This document shows, piece after piece, positions 1-7,737 of a stretch of DNA of 60,072 bases (position 1 is the stretch's first letter; the number at the start of each line of letters is the position of its first letter). The stretch lies in the NCBI GenBank assembly GCA_022766785.1, contig JALEOL010000049.1, positions 1-60,072 of the forward strand. The letters are read 5' to 3'. The notes beneath the pieces are model-generated. The model saw only the letters and a list, made by a program, of their open reading frames with translations. It was not told the DNA's origin and made no database searches. A program made the translations under genes and the position numbers. The stretch is from Oscillospiraceae bacterium. Lineage in GTDB: Bacteria; Bacillota; Clostridia; Oscillospirales; Ruminococcaceae.

Positions 1-2559
1 GACAGATACAACATCATCGACCCGGAGGTTTTCCGCATGGCGGCAGGCTCGATGACTGATTCCGGGGTGGAGTATCACTCGGCGGTGTATTCCTGCAAGG
101 CTTACGACGGCGTGACCTATCACCTGCGGCTGGACGTAAAGAACATCTCCCGTGAGGTTTTCGTGGAATGCCTTGACGCAGCGTCCCCATTCGCGATAAA
201 CCGGGATCACCGGGGCTGTTACAACGACGGCGGCGACATAAACTATACCGATACAGTGCCCGATGACGGGGGAGTTACTCTGCCGGAGGGTTATTCTTCG
301 GCGACTGATCACGGTGAGCTTTACCTGAACCGGCTGACCTATTACCCCGGCGGCTGGAACGGCGGCTTCCGCTGGAATGTTGAGAGCAGCGGCAGTCTGG
401 GCAGCACCGATTATTCTCCCGAGGATATGGTGGAGTTCACCGGTCTGGAGGTTCTGGGGAAACTCGATATCCCCATTGAGGACTATTCGGCTCAGATCAG
501 TTACAGTGCCGTTTATGAGGGTATATACTTCCGTGAGGATTTCCCGGGCAGGGGCGCAAATCCGGAGATGCTCCCCGGAGACGACCCGGAGGAATTCGAA
601 CAGGCGCAGGAGCATGTGGTCGGCGTGCATAACTATGATAATAGCGCGGAGGGCACGGACGAAGCCGGCGGCGCTGATTATTCCGGCAGCTGTTACACCA
701 CAGACAAGCTGGATTATTTCGCAGACAAGACCCGTACTGGCGCCTGCTATACCGTGAAGTATTCCGGCGGAGAACAGAGCATTGTGCTCACCGCAACGGA
801 TGACTGGGATCTGCTAAAGGAGCAGACGATGATATTCGGGCGATACCCGGCAAAGGACAGCACGGCGTTCATTTCCGGCGCAGAGGGCTGCGGAAAGCTG
901 TACGCAGGCTTCGGGCGGCTGGAGGGCGACAGGTACTATGCCGCCTGCTTCAAGGTCAACGGGGCGTATGTGGCGATCGAGACGAAGAACCTCAGCGAGA
1001 ACGATTTTGCGGCGTTTGTGGCGCAGATTTATTCCAATGGAGAGGTGGAGATCATTCCGGAGCAGGAACCGGAATGCTACACGAAAACCGCGGCGCTGGG
1101 CACTCTGGAGTTCCAGAGCTTTATCCCCACAACAGCAGCCCACAGTCAGCCCCGGACTGCCGTGGAAGGCGATTGGGAGCAGGCGCTTTCGGGAATGCCG
1201 CCGAAGTATCTCAGAAGCTTACGGGAGAGCGGCGGCGTCCCGGAGTACCTCGGCGATTCGGGACTTCGTGTTACCGTGAGCTTCACAAGCGACAACGGCG
1301 CTGCGGTGATACTGACAGACAGCTCCGGCACACGGCTGGTGAATTTCAGCATATCCCGCAGCCGAAATGATTTCGTTCCGTTACTTCTGTCGGACGGAAG
1401 TTACCTCACCCCGGAGGAGGGGCGGAAAAGCAGTTTTGCGCTGAGCTGGCTTGATTTCGTGGATCCGGAGTGCTTCACCATGGCGGCTGGGGAATACGTT
1501 GACGGTGACGGCGATACATATTATGTGGCGGAATACGACTATGTATCGGCAGGCGTTGGTGATGACGAGGACGCGGTATATCACTGCCGCATAGACGCAG
1601 TTGGGATAACCAGGGAAGAGTTCCTTGACTGCATAGACGACGCGTCCCAGACGTATCTGACTTATGATCACAAGGGCTGGTACAACACCGGGGGAGGTGA
1701 AGTTGACCTGCATGACGCGCGCCTGCCCCAGACCGGGGTAACGCTCCCCGAACCGGTGACAAAGGACACGGAATACGGCACGCTCTCGTTCAACCCGATG
1801 ACCGCTTACTGCGGACATATCCCGGCGGCGAACTGGAATGTCATGGGCAGCAGCGACGATACCGACATTCCGGAGGAGCTTCGGTATACCGTCAGTGACG
1901 CGGCGGAATTCGGCAGAATGGACGTGCTGAACAGTATGTCGGCGCAGAGCATTTTCGGAGTCCACGGCAGCACCAGGGTGGATTATTCGGCGTGGTACAA
2001 GGGTATCACCAATGAGTATAGCATGGACGGAAGGTTCGGCGCAAACCTGGAGATGGCTGAAAACGACGACCCGGAGCAATTCGCCGAGGCGATGAAGTAT
2101 GTCGTTAAGTCCGAGATGACCGTTACCGGGGACGGCAGCACCCATGTCGAAACCTACGGCAGCCATTACAGGACGGATAAGCTGGATTATTTCGACAGAT
2201 ATATCCGGAGGGACGCGTGCTATGAGGTCACATTCAGCACGGAGGACGGAAGTTATGCTCATATCGGGGTGTTCAGCGACTGGGCGCTGTTTGACGGGAT
2301 GGATCATGTTTTCGCGCGGTATCCCGGGGTTGAGAGCAGCGGTTTCGTGCAGGGCGCGGACAATTTCGGCGGATTGTATGTCGGCAGGGGATATGACGCT
2401 TCAGGCAGGCTGCATTATGTGGCAGGCTGGGCGCTGAGCGGTTTCGGCAGCCTTGACCAATACGCTGCCACCCGGTACGCCGTGCTGGATATGTGCGGCA
2501 CCGGCGAGGATACTTTTGTAAGAACGCTGGCGCTGCTTTATTCCAACGGAGAGATGTAA
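1..2559 (+). CDS. Large tandem-repeat protein, 5'-truncated, unknown function
   Basis: The reading frame is open through base 1, so the true start lies upstream. The ATG at 37 is internal: it sits inside a conserved DPEVFRMAAG motif that recurs as DPECFTMAAG at 1462. The visible ~853 codons hold two homologous units about 481 codons apart. Shared blocks in order are DPE.F.MAAG, GVTLPE, RTDKLDYF or its variant TTDKLDYF, an ARYPG-like motif, and a terminal YSNGE. The second unit ends at YSNGEM and the stop, while the first continues through a ~130-residue linker. The protein is acidic and rich in Tyr, Gly and Asp, which suggests a surface or secreted protein, but any signal peptide would be outside the window. 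I do not recognise the family. A strong terminator follows. Confidence 0.8.
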   Translation, partial: DRYNIIDPEVFRMAAGSMTDSGVEYHSAVYSCKAYDGVTYHLRLDVKNISREVFVECLDAASPFAINRDHRGCYNDGGDINYTDTVPDDGGVTLPEGYSSATDHGELYLNRLTYYPGGWNGGFRWNVESSGSLGSTDYSPEDMVEFTGLEVLGKLDIPIEDYSAQISYSAVYEGIYFREDFPGRGANPEMLPGDDPEEFEQAQEHVVGVHNYDNSAEGTDEAGGADYSGSCYTTDKLDYFADKTRTGACYTVKYSGGEQSIVLTATDDWDLLKEQTMIFGRYPAKDSTAFISGAEGCGKLYAGFGRLEGDRYYAACFKVNGAYVAIETKNLSENDFAAFVAQIYSNGEVEIIPEQEPECYTKTAALGTLEFQSFIPTTAAHSQPRTAVEGDWEQALSGMPPKYLRSLRESGGVPEYLGDSGLRVTVSFTSDNGAAVILTDSSGTRLVNFSISRSRNDFVPLLLSDGSYLTPEEGRKSSFALSWLDFVDPECFTMAAGEYVDGDGDTYYVAEYDYVSAGVGDDEDAVYHCRIDAVGITREEFLDCIDDASQTYLTYDHKGWYNTGGGEVDLHDARLPQTGVTLPEPVTKDTEYGTLSFNPMTAYCGHIPAANWNVMGSSDDTDIPEELRYTVSDAAEFGRMDVLNSMSAQSIFGVHGSTRVDYSAWYKGITNEYSMDGRFGANLEMAENDDPEQFAEAMKYVVKSEMTVTGDGSTHVETYGSHYRTDKLDYFDRYIRRDACYEVTFSTEDGSYAHIGVFSDWALFDGMDHVFARYPGVESSGFVQGADNFGGLYVGRGYDASGRLHYVAGWALSGFGSLDQYAATRYAVLDMCGTGEDTFVRTLALLYSNGEM

Positions 2560-2565
2560 ATATTA

Positions 2566-2602
2566 CGGCTGCGATGGGTTATCCTGCCGCAGCCGGTTTT
2601 TT
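2566..2602 (+). terminator. Rho-independent terminator after the repeat protein
   Basis: CGGCTGCG (2566-2573) pairs perfectly with CGCAGCCG (2588-2595) and is followed by a run of T. Confidence 0.85.
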
Positions 2603-2646
2603 ACCGGATTATTTCCGGGGGAGGGCAAAAAATATCAGAATACCCC

Positions 2647-2675
2647 TTGACAAAGTGAGAATTGTGTGGTAAGAT
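2647..2675 (+). promoter_or_regulatory. Sigma-A promoter of the trpX leader
   Basis: TTGACA at 2647-2652 and TAAGAT at 2670-2675 are separated by 17 bp. Transcription should begin near 2682 and run into the T-box leader. Confidence 0.8.
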
Positions 2676-2689
2676 AATAGGGTACATAA

Positions 2690-3010
2690 AAAGCACATAA
2701 ACCGTTGAGCAGGAGTAGTATGGTCTGCCGATGCGCTCCAGAGAGCCGTGCATTTGGTGCGAGCACGGTGCGTAAGCATTCCTGAATGGACCTGCGAGGG
2801 CAAACTGAAACGTTGTCGGCATCTCAGGCGCAGCAATAGAAGCTGTGTCCGCAGTGTGCCGGTATTGCGGATTAGGGGCGACGTGGCTGCACGTTACAGC
2901 AGGAGCGTTTTGCCGAAGTACACGGCAGTGCGCAGGCGAGAGCGTCCGAAAGGGCGAATTTGGGTGGTATCGCAGGTTATCCTGTCCCATGCTGTGGGGC
3001 GGGCTTTTTT
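2690..3010 (+). promoter_or_regulatory. T-box leader, tryptophan specifier (UGG), upstream of trpX
   Basis: The leader shows the T-box order. The stem I AGAGAG motif lies near 2732, and the specifier segment GAA-TGG-ACC has TGG (Trp) at 2787-2789. The T-box sequence is GGGTGGTATCGCAGG near 2962-2976. A terminator hairpin CCTGTCCC (2981-2988) / GGGGCGGG (2996-3003) follows, with six T. Uncharged tRNA-Trp should favour the antiterminator and expression of the importer genes. The tRNA 3'-end-binding tetranucleotide is TGGT, not the TGGC seen at trpE in this window, so the last pair with a G73 tRNA would be a wobble. Confidence 0.9.
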
Positions 3011-3049
3011 ATTTTGCGGATACTTACCATGGAGAAAAGGAGAATAATC

Positions 3050-4054
3050 ATGAAGAAAACAGGTATTGCAAAGATCATTTGCGCCGCGATGGCGCTGACG
3101 CTGGCGCTGACCGGCTGTTCCACCGGAAAGTCCGATGCAACCGAGGCAAAGAAGATAGGCATTTTACAGTACGCTCCGCACCCCTCTCTCGATAACTGCT
3201 ATGAGGGTATCAAGGAAGGACTCATCGCGGCTTACGGCGAGAACGGCGTTATCATCGATCTCCAGAACGGTCAGGGCGACGGTGCGACCTGCGACTCTAT
3301 CTCTGCAAACTTTGTATCCAAGGATTATGACATGATCTATGCTATCGCAACACCGGCGGCTCTTTCCGCGTATGCTGCGGCAAGCAAGTCCAATATCCCT
3401 ATGGTATTCTGCGCAGTTTCCGACCCTGTTGCGGCAGGTCTTACCGACAGCCTTGACGCAGGCATTGAAAACTGCAACGGTACATCGGATATTCTCGATT
3501 TCTCGGCTCAGGTGGATCTTATCATGTCTATTCAGCCTGATGTAAAGAAGATCGGCGTGCTCTACACAAATACCGAGGCAAACTCACTGTCCCAGCTCAA
3601 GTCGTTCAAGGCTGTATGCGAGGAAAAGGGCATCGAGGTCGTTGAGCAGGGCGTGAACAGCGCTGCGGACATTCCTCAGGCTGCCACCACTCTGGCTTCT
3701 CAGGTAGACTGCATCAACAATTTCACCGATAACAACGTTGTAAACAACCTGTCTGTTGTTCTGGAAAAGGCTAATGCTGCAAATATCCCGGTATACGGCT
3801 CTGAGGTCGAGCAGGTAAAGAACGGCTGCATTGCTTCTATCAGCATCGATTATGTTGCTCTCGGCAAAAAGACCGCTGAAATGGGCGTAGAGATACTTGC
3901 AGGTACCGATCCCAAGACCATGGCAGTAGGCACTATCTCCGACGGCACACCCGTTATCAACACCGACGTAATGACACAGTTCGGCTTCACCGTACCCGAC
4001 AAGTACGCAGACGCTGAAAAGGTAACGACAAACTCCGAATCCGAGGCAGCTTGA
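3050..4054 (+). CDS. trpX: ABC transporter substrate-binding lipoprotein, tryptophan/aromatic type (TrpX-like)
   Basis: This is a 334-residue periplasmic-binding-protein-like lipoprotein of the ABC_sub_bind family. Met-Lys-Lys, a hydrophobic stretch and the lipobox LTGC around residues 19-23 mark it for export and lipidation at the outer face of the membrane. The mature part has the two-lobe features of the family (an early ILQYAPHPSLDN, then GVLYTNTEANS). I chose the ATG at 3050 because AAAGGAG lies 6 bp upstream; longer starts run back into the T-box leader. The fused permease-ATPase follows after 37 bp, and the Trp T-box identifies tryptophan as the likely substrate. Tyrosine or another aromatic ligand is not excluded by the protein sequence alone. 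Confidence 0.85.
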   Translation: MKKTGIAKIICAAMALTLALTGCSTGKSDATEAKKIGILQYAPHPSLDNCYEGIKEGLIAAYGENGVIIDLQNGQGDGATCDSISANFVSKDYDMIYAIATPAALSAYAAASKSNIPMVFCAVSDPVAAGLTDSLDAGIENCNGTSDILDFSAQVDLIMSIQPDVKKIGVLYTNTEANSLSQLKSFKAVCEEKGIEVVEQGVNSAADIPQAATTLASQVDCINNFTDNNVVNNLSVVLEKANAANIPVYGSEVEQVKNGCIASISIDYVALGKKTAEMGVEILAGTDPKTMAVGTISDGTPVINTDVMTQFGFTVPDKYADAEKVTTNSESEAA

Positions 4055-4091
4055 TCCGGTTTTGCAACGGCGGTTCGGGAAAGGGTAAGAA

Positions 4092-5810
4092 ATGACACTG
4101 GTAATCAAAATTCTGCTTGACATTCTTAACGAGGGGCTGATGTATGCGCTTCTCGCAATGGGAATGTATATCACATACAGCATACTGGACTTCCCGGATC
4201 TGTCGGTAGACGGCACATTCCCTCTGGGTGCGGCGCTCAGTGGTGTGCTTATCCTTAACGGAGTGAATCCGTGGCTGGCGCTGCTGATATCTTTTGCGGC
4301 AGGAATGGCGGCAGGAGTATTTACGGGGTTAATGCACGTCAAGCTCCATATCACTCCGCTTCTGTGCGGCATCATCATGTACACCGCAATGCTCTCGGTC
4401 AACCTTGTGATACTGAAAGCGGGCAACGACGGAAACGCGCTCGTTTCGTTCGGAAGGAAGGAGACGATATTCAATTCCGGTCTTGCCTCCTTTATCCCGA
4501 AGTCGGTGGGCGAGTTCTACATCAGGACGGCAGTCGTATCGCTGGTGCTGGTCATAGTGTGCAAGCTTCTTCTTGATCTGTATCTCAAAACCAAGCATGG
4601 TCTGCTTCTCCGTGCGACGGGCGCAAACGATAAATACACCATCATGCTGGGCAAGGATCCCGGCACAATAAAGATATTCGGTCTGGCGCTGGGCAACGGT
4701 TTTGCCGCTCTCGCCGGCGGAGTCATCGCACAGAACAAGGGTTCAGCCGATCAGCAGATGGGCGTTGGCATGGTGGTTCTCGGTCTTGCTTCCGTAATAA
4801 TCGGACTCAGCCTTTTCAAGCGCGTTAAGTTCATGAAAGGCACCACAATGGTCATTCTCGGAAGCCTTGTATATAAGGCGGCATATCAGATCGTTCTGTC
4901 GCTGGGACTTCCCACAGATCTCAACAACCTGATGAAAGCGCTGATATTCCTCATTGCGCTGGTTCTCGGCGGCGGCGAGCTGAAAAAGCTGATATCCGCT
5001 CTGGGGAAGAAACCGGAGCCGGTCAAGTCCAGGAGCAGGCTGGCGCTCAGCAATATCACCAAGATATTCAACCGCGGTACTGTGGACGAAAATGTTCTGT
5101 TCGATAAATTCACGCTTGATGTGAATGACGGGGATTTCATCTCGGTGGTAGGCTCCAACGGAAGCGGAAAGACCACCATGCTGAATGTCGTTTGCGGCGG
5201 TGTGGAGCCTGACTCCGGCGCCGTGGTATTCAACGGTCAGAACATCGTCATGACAAAGGAATTCCAGCGCGCAAGGCGAATCGGGCGTGTATTGCAGGAT
5301 CCCAAAATGGGTACCTGCAGCAGCCTGACGATACTGGAAAATCTGGCGCTCGCCGACAACAAGAACAACTCCTATGGACTGACGCCGGCGGTAAATTCCT
5401 CGCGCGTGGAGTATTACAAGGAACTGCTCAGCAGCTGCGGCATGGGGCTTGAAAACCGCATGGGCGTGCTTGCCGGGTCGCTCTCCGGCGGTCAGAGGCA
5501 GGCGCTGGCGCTGATTATCGCCACCATGTCCGATATCGACCTGCTGATACTTGACGAGCACACAGCGGCACTCGACCCGAAATCCTCCGAAACGCTGATG
5601 AAGATCACCGACAAGGTGGTAAAGGAGAAGCACCTCACCACGCTGATGGTAACGCACAACCTGAGGTTCGCGGTGGAGTACGGTTCACGGCTTGTTATGA
5701 TGCACAGCGGCAAGGCGGTAATGGATATCGACGGCGAGGAGAAGCAGAAGCTCGTTGTAGACGATATTCTGGGCAAGTTCAACGAAATAAGCATTGAATG
5801 CGGAAACTGA
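4092..5810 (+). CDS. Fused ABC transporter permease and ATPase (TrpY-TrpZ type)
   Basis: A single 572-residue chain combines two proteins normally encoded separately. Residues 1 to about 300 are a BPD_transp_2/ABC-2-like permease with many hydrophobic helices and the family motif SVDGTFPLGAA near residue 38. Residues ~315-572 are an ABC ATPase with Walker A GSNGSGKTT (354-362), signature LSGGQ (about 464-468), Walker B LLILDE and a switch His in VTHN. The junction (LGKKPEPVKSRSRLALSN) is a short charged linker with no stop or restart signal. It follows trpX directly, so one operon under the Trp T-box encodes a complete importer. A terminator lies 7 bp downstream. Function is well supported; the fusion is the unusual point. 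Confidence 0.88.
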   Translation: MTLVIKILLDILNEGLMYALLAMGMYITYSILDFPDLSVDGTFPLGAALSGVLILNGVNPWLALLISFAAGMAAGVFTGLMHVKLHITPLLCGIIMYTAMLSVNLVILKAGNDGNALVSFGRKETIFNSGLASFIPKSVGEFYIRTAVVSLVLVIVCKLLLDLYLKTKHGLLLRATGANDKYTIMLGKDPGTIKIFGLALGNGFAALAGGVIAQNKGSADQQMGVGMVVLGLASVIIGLSLFKRVKFMKGTTMVILGSLVYKAAYQIVLSLGLPTDLNNLMKALIFLIALVLGGGELKKLISALGKKPEPVKSRSRLALSNITKIFNRGTVDENVLFDKFTLDVNDGDFISVVGSNGSGKTTMLNVVCGGVEPDSGAVVFNGQNIVMTKEFQRARRIGRVLQDPKMGTCSSLTILENLALADNKNNSYGLTPAVNSSRVEYYKELLSSCGMGLENRMGVLAGSLSGGQRQALALIIATMSDIDLLILDEHTAALDPKSSETLMKITDKVVKEKHLTTLMVTHNLRFAVEYGSRLVMMHSGKAVMDIDGEEKQKLVVDDILGKFNEISIECGN

Positions 5811-5817
5811 TATTTGC

Positions 5818-5845
5818 GGGGCGGTGTATTAGCCGCCCTGTTTTT
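5818..5845 (+). terminator. Terminator after the Trp importer operon
   Basis: GGGCGG (5819-5824) and CCGCCC (5833-5838) form a stem, followed by TGTTTTT. It sits just ahead of the recQ Shine-Dalgarno. Confidence 0.8.
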
Positions 5846-5858
5846 CTGAGAGGTACCA

Positions 5859-7697
5859 ATGGACAAGACGGAAATTCTGAAAAGGTATTTCGGGCACAGC
5901 GCATTCCGCCCGGGGCAGGGGGAGATGATCGACCATGTCCTCTCCGGTCAGGACTGCCTGGGGGTAATGCCCACCGGTGCCGGAAAATCCATGTGTTATC
6001 AGATACCGGCGCTGATGCTGGGCGGCACGACTATAGTCATTTCGCCGCTGATATCCCTGATGAAGGATCAGGTGGAGGGGCTGCGGCAGTCCGGCGTCAG
6101 CGCGGCGTATGTGAACAGCTCTCTTACCCAGAGGGAGTATTTCAGCGTTCTTGACAGCGCCGCCGCCGGGGAATACAGCATACTTTATGTCGCACCGGAG
6201 CGGCTTGCTGTGGGGGGATTTCTGGAGATGTGCAGTCGTCTGACCATACCCCTGGTGGCAGTGGACGAGGCGCACTGCGTGTCCCACTGGGGGCAGGATT
6301 TCCGCCCGAGCTATCTCAGAATTGCGGAATTCGTGCAGGCGCTTCCCAAGAGACCTGTGCTTGCGGCGTTCACCGCAACCGCGACGGACATCGTGAAGCA
6401 GGATATCGTGAAGATACTGGGGCTTTTCCAGCCGTATATGCTGACCACCGGTTTTGACCGCGCCAATCTCTATTTCGAGGTAAGACCTACCGAGCAGAAG
6501 AACAAGGACTCCGTGCTGCTGGGAATAGTCCGGGAGCTTAACGGCAGGAGCGGTATCGTTTACTGCTCCACGAGAAAGAATGTGGAATCAGTCGGCTTGT
6601 TCCTTAAACACAACGGCGTGAATGCACGGTGCTATCACGCAGGGCTTCCCGATGACGAACGGCGTGAGGCTCAGGAAGACTTCATCTATGACCGCTGCAG
6701 CGTGATGGTCGCCACCAACGCTTTCGGAATGGGCATAGACAAGTCCGATGTGGCGCTTGTCGTGCATTATAACATGCCAAAGGATCTTGAAAGCTACTAC
6801 CAGGAAGCCGGCAGGGCAGGCAGGGACGGAAGCCCGGCAAGGTGCATTCTGCTGTACAGCAAGGGCGACGTCCGCACGGCGGAGTTCATGATAGATCACG
6901 GGCACGAGGATTCCGGGCTGGAACCGTCGGAGCAGGAGGAGATACGCCGCCGCGACCGTGAGCGCCTTAAACAGATGACGTTCTATTCCACCACGTCGAG
7001 GTGCCTGCGGCATTTTATTCTTAGCTATTTCGGGGAGAACTCGCCGTCTGTTTGCGGTCACTGCGGAAACTGTGACGCGGAGATGGATACGCTGGATATC
7101 ACCGTGGATGCGCAGAAGATACTTTCCTGCATATTCCGGCTGAAGCAGAGGGGGAGAAGCGGCGGAAAGGTGCTCCTGTCAGGTATCCTCTGCGGCAGCG
7201 AGAGCGAGAAGATCAAAGAGAACGGCTACGACACGCTGTCCACCTATGGCATAATGAAGGAGTACACCCAGAGCTATGTCCGGGAGCTTATCGACCACCT
7301 GGAGGAGCAGGGGTATATCCTCACCGAACCGGAATATCACACACTGGCGCTGACTCCGGCGGCTGACGAGCTGGTAAAGTCCCGGAGAACGCTGCTGATG
7401 AAGCGGTCAAAGCGCGCGGCGGCTGTCCAGGCTCCGGCGGTATTCCGGGGCGCGGACGCACAGGAGGACGCGGAGCTGATGAAGCGCCTGAGAGAGCTTC
7501 GGAAAAAGGAAGCCACAATTCTCGGTGTGCCTGCTTATGTGGTGTTCACCGACGCGTCTTTGAGGGAGATGAGCGTGAAGAAGCCCCGGACTATGCAGGA
7601 GTTCCTGAATATATCCGGCGTTGGCAGCAGGAAAGCGGAGCGCTACGGCAGGCAGTTCATGGCGGTCATAGAAAAGTACATCGAAGAAACCAAATAA
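5859..7697 (+). CDS. recQ: ATP-dependent DNA helicase RecQ
   Basis: This 612-residue superfamily 2 helicase unwinds DNA 3' to 5' in recombination and fork repair. Motif I is MPTGAGKS, motif II is the DEAH box in AVDEAHCVSHWG, and motif VI is QEAGRAGRDG. The zinc-binding cysteines follow the helicase core (CLRHF...CGHCGNCD). A winged-helix region and a C-terminal HRDC domain with the helix-hairpin-like SGVGSRKAERYG complete the usual architecture. The length is normal for RecQ. Start is at the ATG 5859 behind GAGAGG. It is separated from the importer by a terminator, and I see no clear promoter in the short gap. It converges on dxs with a shared terminator. Confidence 0.96.
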   Translation: MDKTEILKRYFGHSAFRPGQGEMIDHVLSGQDCLGVMPTGAGKSMCYQIPALMLGGTTIVISPLISLMKDQVEGLRQSGVSAAYVNSSLTQREYFSVLDSAAAGEYSILYVAPERLAVGGFLEMCSRLTIPLVAVDEAHCVSHWGQDFRPSYLRIAEFVQALPKRPVLAAFTATATDIVKQDIVKILGLFQPYMLTTGFDRANLYFEVRPTEQKNKDSVLLGIVRELNGRSGIVYCSTRKNVESVGLFLKHNGVNARCYHAGLPDDERREAQEDFIYDRCSVMVATNAFGMGIDKSDVALVVHYNMPKDLESYYQEAGRAGRDGSPARCILLYSKGDVRTAEFMIDHGHEDSGLEPSEQEEIRRRDRERLKQMTFYSTTSRCLRHFILSYFGENSPSVCGHCGNCDAEMDTLDITVDAQKILSCIFRLKQRGRSGGKVLLSGILCGSESEKIKENGYDTLSTYGIMKEYTQSYVRELIDHLEEQGYILTEPEYHTLALTPAADELVKSRRTLLMKRSKRAAAVQAPAVFRGADAQEDAELMKRLRELRKKEATILGVPAYVVFTDASLREMSVKKPRTMQEFLNISGVGSRKAERYGRQFMAVIEKYIEETK

Positions 7698-7702
7698 ATA
7701 AC

Positions 7703-7737
7703 GGGCTGCCGGGAACTACTCCTGACAGCCCTGATTT
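7703..7737. terminator. Bidirectional terminator between recQ and dxs
   Basis: GGGCTG (7703-7708) pairs with CAGCCC (7726-7731), with an inner CGGGA/TCCTG extension. T-rich tracts exit on both strands between these convergent genes. Confidence 0.8.

Noticed and set aside
1381-2307. 308-codon minus-strand frame opposite the repeat protein
   Set aside because: Antisense shadow; the plus frame has internal protein-level repeats that prove it is the coding one.
2960-3049. N-terminal extension of TrpX into the leader
   Set aside because: It crosses the T-box terminator and precedes the good ribosome site at 3037-3043.
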